From Streptococcus thoraltensis DSM 12221 (GTDB lineage: Bacteria; Bacillota; Bacilli; Lactobacillales; Streptococcaceae), in assembly GCF_000380145.1 (NCBI RefSeq), contig NZ_KB904587.1, positions 122,899 through 186,898 of the forward strand: 64,000 nt of DNA, in the 5' to 3' direction. Shown here one piece after another: positions 56,444 to 64,000 of this stretch. Each line of letters opens with the position of its first letter. Position 1 is the first letter of the stretch. Below the pieces are notes generated by a model, which saw only the letters and a program-made list of their open reading frames with translations, did not search any database and was not told where the DNA came from. Both the position numbers and the translations under genes were made by a program.

Positions 56444-57244
56444 CTACTCTTTTACTGACAAATCATAGGCTTCCTGTACAAAGGTATTGATTTTATCTTC
56501 TTTTTTTAAGGATTTAATGACTTCATTAACCTTTTTAGTCAATTTCTTACTACCTTTAGGCATGGCAATGGCATAAGCATCTGCATCATCTGAAGGTAGT
56601 TCAATCGTTGATATGGCTAAATTCTTGTTCTTTTCAGCGTACCCTTTTGCGATGGCTTCTTCCAGTACAAGGGCCTGTGCTTTTCCATTGGATACCTCAG
56701 CAACCATTTCACCTACCTTAGTCAAAGGGGTAATATTGGCTCCTTTAAAGTTATCTTTAGCAATTTTTTCTTGGATACTCCCTTTTTGAACAACTACTGC
56801 CTGATTATCAAAATCTTTGAAGCCTTTGTAATCTTGAATCTTAGCTTTCTGCACCATTATGACATTCTTAGACTCGTAATAACTATCGGAAAAATCATAG
56901 GCTTTCTGACGTTCTTTTGTTGCTGAAATTCCTGAAATGGCAATATCAGCTTTACCAGACTTAAGGCTTGCAAGAACGTTATCAAAGCTCATGGCAGAAA
57001 ATTCCACATCGACTTTCAGTTCTTCTCCAATCGCTTTCGCCAATTCAATATCAGCTCCAACAATCGTATCTTTTCCCTTAACTAGGGTTTTAAATTCAAA
57101 CGGAGCAAACTCTGGACTCATAGCGACAACGATTTTCCCCTTGTTTTCAATTTTAACTAGATTATCTGCATGTTTATCTGCTGAACAAGCTACCAAACTA
57201 GCTCCTACTAATACCATTGTAGCACTCAATAAAACCTTTTTCAT
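56444..57244 (-). CDS. amino-acid substrate-binding lipoprotein, paralogue
   Basis: This 266-residue binding protein has a lipoprotein signal ending LVAC (Cys about 20) and the same fold and motifs as its neighbour at 54345-55163: GKIVVAMSPEFAPFEFKTLV, GADIELAKAIGEELKV, MSFDNVLASLKSGKADIAIS. The pair is probably an old duplication with the aminotransferase gene between them. AGGAGG precedes the ATG. Confidence 0.88.
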   Translation of the reverse strand: MKKVLLSATMVLVGASLVACSADKHADNLVKIENKGKIVVAMSPEFAPFEFKTLVKGKDTIVGADIELAKAIGEELKVDVEFSAMSFDNVLASLKSGKADIAISGISATKERQKAYDFSDSYYESKNVIMVQKAKIQDYKGFKDFDNQAVVVQKGSIQEKIAKDNFKGANITPLTKVGEMVAEVSNGKAQALVLEEAIAKGYAEKNKNLAISTIELPSDDADAYAIAMPKGSKKLTKKVNEVIKSLKKEDKINTFVQEAYDLSVKE

Positions 57245-57450
57245 AACTGCCTCCTAAGTGTATATTATTTATATTTTTACTAATTTAACTTATTTTTATT
57301 TAGAAATCAAGGGTTTTTTACATATTTTACAAAAATATTCGTATATTATACACTTATGCCATTTTCGTTGAATAAGTTAAAGCATATAAAGAGTTAGTTT
57401 CCTAACTCTCAGAATGTCCCCCTCTAAACGATAGAGACGTTGAAAAAGTA

Positions 57451-57544
57451 ATACTCAATGAAAATCAAAAGCAAACTAGGCAACGCAGAACTAAAGTCCA
57501 TCAAATCACATCAATAAGGTCTGCTTTTGATTTTTGAAGAGTAT
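57451..57544. repeat. MITE-like repeat family 2
   Basis: 94 bp from ATACTCAATGAAAATCAAAA to TTTTGATTTTTGAAGAGTAT with a short internal deletion. Between it and the next copy (57545-58008) I see no gene. Confidence 0.83.
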
Positions 57545-58008
57545 AAGACCTGATTGTAAATAAATACATCACCAAGCGTAGTTCCTTATGTCAGAAAGAT
57601 ACTTTCAAGTGTATTCATAACATTGCTTCAGCTAACCACACCAATCCTTACCATATCGTGAACTTCCATGGGACAAGAAAGAGACAATCGTAAGTGACTT
57701 CAACTAAGCTAAGCCACACACGATTGCCTCCATGCATCTTTTCATCAGGACAATGTATTACCGACATATAACCAAGTCGACGATTATCAATTAATCACAA
57801 ATCAATAGACTCACTTATGCCATGTTATCGTGCCACCTTATCAAAAATTCTCAACATAAGGTGTTATTTTTGCAGGCGCTTTTGAAAGTATCAAATCAAG
57901 AAAAATAATACCGCAGGCAGTAATTGATTACTGTCTCAAAAATAATTTTTGTATTAAGTCTTGATACACTTGACGAATGGTAAAAAAAATTCTTAGAAAT
58001 ATTGATTG

Positions 58009-58100
58009 ATACGCAATGAAAATCAGACTAGGCGACGCCGATACTGATGGAACTGAAGACCATCATGTCAATAAGGTCTGAATGTGATTTTCGAAGAGGA
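58009..58100. repeat. MITE-like repeat family 2, diverged
   Basis: ATACGCAATGAAAATCAGACT to GTGATTTTCGAAGAGGAT, with the shared interior gatggaactgaag. Confidence 0.75.
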
Positions 58101-58145
58101 TTGGTACTCCTTCTAATAGTTTTCCTTCTCCAAGAAAACGAAAAA

Positions 58146-58184
58146 GGTTGAAGAAATTGTCCAAAATAGACGTTTTCTTCAACC
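58146..58184. repeat. hairpin repeat family 3, copy 2
   Basis: GGTTGAAGAAA and TTTCTTCAACC flank a loop with TCCAAAATAGAC. Being just after malP it may act as a terminator. Confidence 0.7.
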
Positions 58185-58217
58185 TGTGAATTAGTTTTCT
58201 AACTCTCTTTATCTGAC

Positions 58218-60479
58218 TTAACTATGCCAGACATCTTGATTATATTGTGCGATGGTTCTATCGGATGAGAAAAATCCTGCTTTAGCAATGTTATGAACGA
58301 CTTTACGGTTCCATGCTTGACGATCTTCGTAATCTGCCAGCATTTTTTCTTTGATGTCAATATATTCTGCTAAATCAATCAAAGTCATAAACCAATCTTT
58401 ATTGAGCAATTCATGGTAAAAACGATTCAAACGCTCATGATTACCCACTGATAACAAATTATCTGATACGATAAAGTCAACAGCTTCTTTAATTCTGTCA
58501 TCAGATTCGTAGTAATCGCGCGAAACATAACCAGCTTTATCATACAAGTCAATAATAGTATCTGAATCTTTACCGAATGTATAAATATTATCCATACCTG
58601 CCAATTCAGCAATTTCTACATTGGCGCCGTCCATAGTTCCCAAAGTCAAGGCACCGTTTAACATGAATTTCATATTACCAGTTCCCGACGCTTCTTTGGA
58701 AGCTAAGGAAATTTGTTCTGAAATATCAGTCGCTGGAATCAAATGTTCTGCAACCGTGACATTGTAGTTTTCAACTAAATGAACATTTAGATATGGACTA
58801 ACATCCGGATCATTATTAATCAATTCTGACAAGCTTAGGATTAAATGGATAACATCTTGGGCAATAATGTAGGCTGGAGCTGCTTTACCTCCAAAGATTA
58901 CCGTCAATTTACGTTCTGGAAGATTGCCACGTTTGATTTCCAAATACTTATGGATGACATAAAGAGCATTCATTTGTTGACGCTTGTACTCATGGAAACG
59001 TTTGATTTGAGTATCAATAATTGAATGTTCATCCAAATCAATGCCCTTATTTTCTTTGAGGTAACGTTTCAAGTGCAGTTTGTTTTGATGTTTGATAGCA
59101 TCTAACTGTGCGTGAACAGCCTCGTCATCGGCAAATGCAGATAATTTTTCGAGTTTAGTTGCATCAGTGAGGTAATCATCACCAATTAGCTCTTTTAGAT
59201 AAGTAGCCAAGTCTTGGTTAGCAAATTCTAACCAGCGACGGAAAGTAATCCCGTTGGTTTTATTGTTAAATTTCTCAGGATATAGCTCGTAGAAACCTTT
59301 TAATTCACTGTTTTTTAGAATTTCTGTATGAAGTGCCGCAACACCGTTAACACTTGTTGCGAAGTGAATGTCCATATGTGCCATATGAACACGTCCTGAT
59401 TCGTCAACGATATGTAACCCTACGTTTGGTACTTCTTGAGCAATCATCGCATCTAGTTGTTCAATGATTTCTACCAAATGTGGCACGACTTCCCTGAGGT
59501 AATCAAGTGGCCATTTCTCAAGTGCTTCTGCCAAAATCGTATGGTTGGTATAGCCGACCATATTTTTAACAATGTCAACGGCTTCTTCAAATGATAAGCC
59601 GTGCTTTTCAGTTAGAAGACGGATAAGCTCTGGAATAACCATGGATGGGTGCGTGTCATTGATTTGAACATAGGCGTAGTCTGCCAAATCACGAACATTT
59701 GAGCCACGCTCAATCGCTTCATCAATCAACAACTGAGCTGCATTTGAGACCATGAAATACTGTTGATAGATACGGAGCAATTCCCCTGCCTTGTCAGAAT
59801 CATCTGGATAAAGGAAAAGCGTCAGGTTTTCTTTGATTTTTGTCTTATCAAAAGTAATCCCATCTTCAATCAAATCATAGTTAAGGCCATCAATGTCAAA
59901 GAGATTGAGGTAGTTTTTGGTATCACGGTGATAACCAAGAATGTCTAAACGATCCAAACGAGAACGCAAAGTGAAGTCTTTGAATGGCACGTCATAGTGA
60001 ACGTCTGTTGGAACTAACCATGAGTCATCTTGAATCCAATCATTTGGTTCAGCGCCTTGTTGATTATCTTTGAAAACTTGCTTAAAGAGACCGAAATGAT
60101 AGTTTAAGCCGACACCTTCTCCGTTGATGCCAAGCGTTGACATAGAATCGATAAAGCATGATGCCAAACGACCAAGACCACCATTACCAAGAGATGGTTC
60201 CGGTTCGAGATCTTCAACTTCGCTAATGCTTCTTCCAACTGCACTAAGCGCTTCTTTTACTTCTTGGTAAACACCAAGATTAATCAAGTTATTTGAAAGT
60301 AATTTACCAATCAAAAATTCTGCTGAGATGTAGTAAACTTTACGTTTTGCTGTATTTTTAGGCATTTTCTCAGCGTTTTCTTTAACATAATACAGCAATT
60401 CTTTATAGATGGCTTCGTTGCTAAGTGATGCTAAGTCCTGCCCTTTGTCGTTTAAGTAGGTTGTAAATGATTTAGTCAT
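58218..60479 (-). CDS. malP: maltodextrin/glycogen phosphorylase
   Basis: This 753-residue PLP enzyme releases glucose 1-phosphate from maltodextrins. Family marks include [18 protein letters not shown] (about 92-109) and the PLP-lysine segment [20 protein letters not shown] with [10 protein letters not shown]. The length matches streptococcal MalP. It follows malQ by 12 bases and shares the malQ promoter, with its LacI-type operator. Confidence 0.95.
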   Translation of the reverse strand: MTKSFTTYLNDKGQDLASLSNEAIYKELLYYVKENAEKMPKNTAKRKVYYISAEFLIGKLLSNNLINLGVYQEVKEALSAVGRSISEVEDLEPEPSLGNGGLGRLASCFIDSMSTLGINGEGVGLNYHFGLFKQVFKDNQQGAEPNDWIQDDSWLVPTDVHYDVPFKDFTLRSRLDRLDILGYHRDTKNYLNLFDIDGLNYDLIEDGITFDKTKIKENLTLFLYPDDSDKAGELLRIYQQYFMVSNAAQLLIDEAIERGSNVRDLADYAYVQINDTHPSMVIPELIRLLTEKHGLSFEEAVDIVKNMVGYTNHTILAEALEKWPLDYLREVVPHLVEIIEQLDAMIAQEVPNVGLHIVDESGRVHMAHMDIHFATSVNGVAALHTEILKNSELKGFYELYPEKFNNKTNGITFRRWLEFANQDLATYLKELIGDDYLTDATKLEKLSAFADDEAVHAQLDAIKHQNKLHLKRYLKENKGIDLDEHSIIDTQIKRFHEYKRQQMNALYVIHKYLEIKRGNLPERKLTVIFGGKAAPAYIIAQDVIHLILSLSELINNDPDVSPYLNVHLVENYNVTVAEHLIPATDISEQISLASKEASGTGNMKFMLNGALTLGTMDGANVEIAELAGMDNIYTFGKDSDTIIDLYDKAGYVSRDYYESDDRIKEAVDFIVSDNLLSVGNHERLNRFYHELLNKDWFMTLIDLAEYIDIKEKMLADYEDRQAWNRKVVHNIAKAGFFSSDRTIAQYNQDVWHS

Positions 60480-60491
60480 TATCCTCTTCCT

Positions 60492-62000
60492 CTAATGTTG
60501 TAATGATGTGTTAGCACGAGCGTATAGCTCAGTTATTTTAGTCAAGAAATCTTTTTTATCCTGAGTTAAATCATCTGCAAGCATACGCCATTGCCAGTTA
60601 CCACCAAGTGTATTTGGCGTATTCATCCGTGAAGACTCATCCTTATCAAGCAAGTCTTGCATGGTGGCAATAGCAATATGACTAACGCTTGCGTATAGGC
60701 TACGAAGCATGGCTTCCGAAATTTTTTCATCTTGACTACGATGGATATAAGCATTGAGAAAATCTTGTTGTTCAGAGTTAAGATTGTCGTACCAGCCATT
60801 GACAACTTCATTATCATGAGTGCCAGTGTAAGCTACTGTATCAGGCGTGTAGTTATGAGGGATGTCAATGCTTTGCCCCTCTACATCGTAAAAACCAAAT
60901 TCCATGATTTTCATGCCCGGAAAGGCTGTGTCTTCAAGAAGTTTTTCAGCTTTGGCATCAATATAACCCAAGTTTTCAGCTATGATAGGCAATTCACCTA
61001 GTTCATTTTTAACTGCTTCAAACAGTCGATAACCTGGGCCTTCTGACCAGCGACCATTTAAAGCTGTATCATCTCCTCCTGGTATTTCCCAGAAGTCTGA
61101 AAAGCCTTTGAAATGGTCGATACGAAGTTTATCATAAAGTTTGAAACTTTCTTGAATGCGGTAAATCCACCAAGCATAGCCAGTTTTTTCATGTAACTCC
61201 CAATTATAGATAGGATTTCCCCAAAGTTGACCTGTATCGCTAAATTCATCAGCTGGTACCCCTGCAATCGTCAGAGGCTTGCGCTCATCATCTAACTTGA
61301 AGAGTTCTGGCATAGTCCAAGCTTCAACACTATCAGCTGACACATAGATGGGCATGTCACCAATGATTTGAATGCCATTATCGTTAGCATAGGCTTTTAA
61401 ATCTAACCATTGTGAGTAGAAGAAATATTGAGTCACCTTATGATAGAGGATGTCATCTGCTAGTTTCTCACGGTAAGATGACAATGCTACTGTATCACGC
61501 TGAACGATTGACTTATCGTCCCATTCCTGAAGTGCCTTATTGCCAAAATACTCTTTAATAGCCATGAATTCAGAGAAATCAGAGACCCAAGCATTTTCAG
61601 ATACAAAAGTTTCTAATAATGTCTTCCCTTCAAGACTTGCTAAAAAACCTTGAACAGCTTTTTCAAGAATCGGACGGTGACTTTCATAGATAAGGGCGTA
61701 ATCAACTTCTTCTGGATTATTACCAAAAGAAATCCCTTGAAAATCCTCTGCCGCTAAGTAACCTGATTCAGCTAAAAACGTAAAATCAATAAAGTGCGTA
61801 TTTCCGGCAATAGCAGAAAAAGATTGGTAGGGCGAATCTCCATAGCTGGTCGTTGTTAATGGAAGGATTTGCCAGTAAGTTTGTTTAGTTTTGACAAGAA
61901 AATCCACGAAGTCATATGCTTCTTTACCGAATGAGCCAATTCCAAATTGACCTGGCAAAGAAGAAATATGCATGAGGATGCCACTTTCACGTTGGGTCAT
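60492..62000 (-). CDS. malQ: 4-alpha-glucanotransferase
   Basis: This 502-residue GH77 enzyme disproportionates maltodextrins, producing glucose and longer chains for MalP. Motifs: GILMHISSLPGQFGIGSFG (about 6-24), RIDHFKGFSDFWEIPGG with the nucleophile Asp, and a C-terminal catalytic Asp in YTGTHDNEVVNGW. The frame is open to 62069, but AAGGGG before the ATG at 62000 fits the family start. Confidence 0.95.
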   Translation of the reverse strand: MTQRESGILMHISSLPGQFGIGSFGKEAYDFVDFLVKTKQTYWQILPLTTTSYGDSPYQSFSAIAGNTHFIDFTFLAESGYLAAEDFQGISFGNNPEEVDYALIYESHRPILEKAVQGFLASLEGKTLLETFVSENAWVSDFSEFMAIKEYFGNKALQEWDDKSIVQRDTVALSSYREKLADDILYHKVTQYFFYSQWLDLKAYANDNGIQIIGDMPIYVSADSVEAWTMPELFKLDDERKPLTIAGVPADEFSDTGQLWGNPIYNWELHEKTGYAWWIYRIQESFKLYDKLRIDHFKGFSDFWEIPGGDDTALNGRWSEGPGYRLFEAVKNELGELPIIAENLGYIDAKAEKLLEDTAFPGMKIMEFGFYDVEGQSIDIPHNYTPDTVAYTGTHDNEVVNGWYDNLNSEQQDFLNAYIHRSQDEKISEAMLRSLYASVSHIAIATMQDLLDKDESSRMNTPNTLGGNWQWRMLADDLTQDKKDFLTKITELYARANTSLQH

Positions 62001-62036
62001 TTCAATTTCCCCTTCTTTTTTTGTTTTGATATAAAA

Positions 62037-62065
62037 ATCATAACGCAAACGCTTGCGTAAGTCAA
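62037..62065 (-). promoter_or_regulatory. malQP promoter with operator in the spacer
   Basis: On the minus strand TTGACT (62060-62065), 17 bp, TATGAT (62037-62042). ACGCAAGCGTTTGCGT (62043-62058) is a LacI-family palindrome filling the spacer, the right kind of site for MalR; CcpA binding is also possible. Confidence 0.82.
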
Positions 62066-62132
62066 TCATTTTTTGGAACTTTTTATCTTTCTCTTTGTAG
62101 AAAACGAAAAAAACCTTGATAACAAGGCTTCA

Positions 62133-62174
62133 GGTTGAAGAAAAGGTTCATTTTGGATAATCTTTTTCAACTTT
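62133..62174. repeat. hairpin repeat family 3, copy 3
   Basis: GGTTGAAGAAAAGG to TTTTTCAACTTTT around TTCATTTTGGA, in reverse loop orientation relative to copies 1 and 2. Between malR and the malQ promoter. Confidence 0.6.
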
Positions 62175-62285
62175 TTAGTTTTCTTTGGAAAAGAAAAACT
62201 TCCAAAAAGGTCATTAAATCAATACTTATAAGAGTTTTTATTAAAAATAAAGACTTTAACTTTTCAATAAAGAACCCTCTAGAAT

Positions 62286-63311
62286 TTATTTCCTTTTCTT
62301 TAAATTTCTAATGGATTCTCTTTCTTTTAGAGTAAAAGGAACGATAATCTGTTCGCTTTTTTCTTCTTGATCGGACTGAATAATGGTCAATAATCGCTTG
62401 AAACTAGTTTCCCCTAGATGATCAACATGGATGTCAAAAGTAGTCAAATAAGGGTGAATTAATTTTGAAAAAATGGAATTATTGAAAGTAATGATAGAGA
62501 TGTCATCTGGAACTTTCAAGCCATAGTAGGAAAGCAGTTGCATTAAGCGGATAGTAACACGGTCAGAAATAACGACTAAAGCTGTGGGTTTTCCAGTCTG
62601 AATAGCAGTCATCAAGGTATCCACTTTTTTAGCATCTGATGGGTCAAACAAAAACATCGGTTGATAAGTTAAGTCCTGTCGCATCATTCCTTTGACATAT
62701 CCCATAAAACGCTCTGAAGCAACTTCTGACTTCAAGTCATCTGTCACAAAGTAAATGTTCTCATGACCATTTTTGTGGAGATATTCAACAGCACTTTTTC
62801 CCATGAGCTGGTTATCATTATTGATATAAGTAATCTGCGTTTCATTTCCCTCAGGTGCTCCGACAATCACAAAGGGAATTTTATTTTTCAATAAATAGTC
62901 TCTAATCGGATCATTTTGAACAGAATATAAAATAATAAAGCCATCAACCCTTTTTTGTCGGTGCATCAAGGCTACTTGTTCCAATAAGTCATCCAAAGAA
63001 GTTCCAGTCGCAATAGAAATTGTAAAATCTTTCAACTTAGCTTCATGGGTAATGGTTGATAAGATACGCATAAAGAAAGGCTCACTTAAACGATCTGGCG
63101 TTGCCAATGGTGGGAAAACCAAGCCAATATTATGGGTCAAGCCGCTTGCTAGCATTTGTGCAGCTACATTAGGAACATAGCCCAACTCTGCCATGGCTTT
63201 TCTAACCTTCTCTTTTGTTTTCTGCGAAATGGAGTGATTATCTTTGAGCACTCGACTAACAGTTGATGGGTTTACACCAGCTCTTTCTGCGACATCCTTT
63301 ATAGTAGCCAT
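62286..63311 (-). CDS. malR: maltose operon repressor, LacI family
   Basis: This 341-residue repressor has the LacI headpiece ATIKDVAERAGVNPSTVSRVLKD (residues 2-24) and a periplasmic-binding-like effector domain (about 60-330). Its place upstream of malQ-malP and the LacI-type operators here and at malQ point to MalR. AAAGGAG precedes the ATG. Confidence 0.93.
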   Translation of the reverse strand: MATIKDVAERAGVNPSTVSRVLKDNHSISQKTKEKVRKAMAELGYVPNVAAQMLASGLTHNIGLVFPPLATPDRLSEPFFMRILSTITHEAKLKDFTISIATGTSLDDLLEQVALMHRQKRVDGFIILYSVQNDPIRDYLLKNKIPFVIVGAPEGNETQITYINNDNQLMGKSAVEYLHKNGHENIYFVTDDLKSEVASERFMGYVKGMMRQDLTYQPMFLFDPSDAKKVDTLMTAIQTGKPTALVVISDRVTIRLMQLLSYYGLKVPDDISIITFNNSIFSKLIHPYLTTFDIHVDHLGETSFKRLLTIIQSDQEEKSEQIIVPFTLKERESIRNLKKRK

Positions 63312-63347
63312 GGTCTAAACTCCTTTAAATAATCTTTTGATTGTTCT

Positions 63348-63376
63348 AGTTTACAACACTTCACAAGCGTTTTCAA
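63348..63376 (-). promoter_or_regulatory. malR promoter with overlapping cre/MalR site
   Basis: On the minus strand TTGAAA (63371-63376), 17 bp, TAAACT (63348-63353). TTGAAAACGCTTGT covers the -35 and resembles a cre or MalR site. Confidence 0.65.
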
Positions 63377-63461
63377 TAATTTTTGGGATTTTTTGCCATA
63401 CGGAAACTATTTTCTGCCAAAATATTATTTAAAATCCTTGCCGCAGCAAGATTCCATCCAT

Positions 63462-63475
63462 AGCAAACGCTTGCT
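63462..63475. promoter_or_regulatory. LacI-type operator without an obvious gene
   Basis: AGCAAACGCTTGCT has outer arms AGCAA/TTGCT and the core CGC, like the malQ operator. No intact gene reads from here; it may be a remnant site. Confidence 0.5.
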
Positions 63476-63599
63476 TTCTCTTTCTAGTAACATAAGAACC
63501 ATTACTTCCTCATCTGCCTATCTTGCTGGGAAATACGATAAGTTATCTTGTGACGTTATACTATCAAATGCCATCTGACCCAAGACTCAGATAGGCAAG

Positions 63600-64000
63600 G
63601 GATTATTTTCAAAAGCAATTAGCTCTTAATAACCTCTAAATCTTGCTACTTCTCCTCGTATGACATAAAGCGACCATCGTCAGAATTCGAATTGCCTGTC
63701 AATCCGACCCCATCGCCATAATAAATCCTGGAACTCCTTTTTGGAAAAATATATGGTGAACAGCTGTTTAATCAGAGGCTTGTTTCCATGACAACAAAGA
63801 CGTTTTGAGTTAGCATGGGAAACTACAAGGGTGAAGGTAAGCTGATTGGTATGTTCACCACCTAGCGCATCCTATATAAGAACCCATCCACCGCTACTTC
63901 ACAAGTTAGCATGCGCAAAACGGTATAGGAAATTATTTGTAGAGCCATCATTCATGACAGTAGCAAAGAAATATCCCACAAGCCAGATTTGAAATAAATG
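63600..64000 (-). pseudogene. remnant of a GH13 glycosidase
   Basis: On the minus strand GVPG is followed after a one-base frameshift by IYYGDGVGLTGNSNSDDGRF then MSYEEK, a stop, and QDLEVIKS. This matches the segment after the catalytic core of GH13 amylase or neopullulanase enzymes (GVPxIYYGDExGxxG). The sequence further towards 64000 has many stops and is only vaguely similar. The start and extent are unclear. Confidence 0.45.

Overview
The window reads as chromosomal DNA of a low-GC Streptococcus. The tmRNA tag (AKNNTSYALAA), the gene blocks dnaE-pfkA-pyk-signal peptidase, parE-parC-ilvE-rpsA and rpiA-deoB-punA-deoD, and the LytR-free, Gram-positive set of lipoproteins all fit that genus. 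A member of the bovis/equinus complex is a reasonable guess from the mannitol and maltodextrin loci, but that is inference. Almost every gene lies on the minus strand; only plsY, cpsY-like, hdiR-like, mnmE, a DedA-like gene, a lipoprotein, one unknown gene and an IS66 element read on plus.

Layout. 1-3 kb: end of an ABC-F ATPase, xpt and guaC, the last with a long structured leader and PurBox-like sites. 3-6 kb: a complete amino-acid ABC transporter and a YjdM/PhnA protein. 6.2-8.5 kb: an IS66-family element with a perfect 8-bp target duplication but a twice-frameshifted transposase. 8.7-14.1 kb: mannitol operon mtlA-mtlR-mtlF-mtlD. 14-23 kb: glmS with paired operators, an atypical signal peptidase, pyk, pfkA, dnaE and tmRNA. 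23-35.6 kb: DedA-like protein, lipoprotein, tRNA-Arg, rpsA, tRNA-Gln, tRNA-Tyr, DUF2969, ilvE, parC, a dead fic gene, a YkvA protein, parE and plsY. 35.6-44 kb: pyrC, MazG-like protein, ung, PEBP, an incomplete amino-acid uptake locus, an amidase, and pyrE-pyrF behind a PyrR-type attenuator. 44-51 kb: a LysR regulator and the nucleoside salvage operon rpiA-deoB-arsC-punA-LemA-like-deoD, ending in a protein with a HEPN-type RNxxxH motif. 51-53.4 kb: HdiR/LexA-like repressor and mnmE. 54-57 kb: two paralogous amino-acid binding lipoproteins flanking a wrecked aminotransferase gene. 58-64 kb: malP, malQ and malR with LacI-type operators, and a glycosidase remnant.

The intergenic DNA is rich in three small repeat families: a ~106-bp MITE-like repeat with TATAGTC termini (seven copies), a ~104-bp repeat with ATACTC termini (five copies, one nested inside the first family), and a ~40-bp hairpin (three copies). 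Several genes have decayed (fic, aminotransferase, tnpC, a small membrane protein, a GH13 enzyme), and repeats often sit in or beside these. I saw no CRISPR array, rRNA or prophage.

The points most worth follow-up are the guaC leader, the HEPN-motif protein in the deo operon, a set of four plus-strand promoters that place the predicted transcript start on the ATG, the signal-peptidase pseudoenzyme, and the fic pseudogene lying between the two topoisomerase IV genes.
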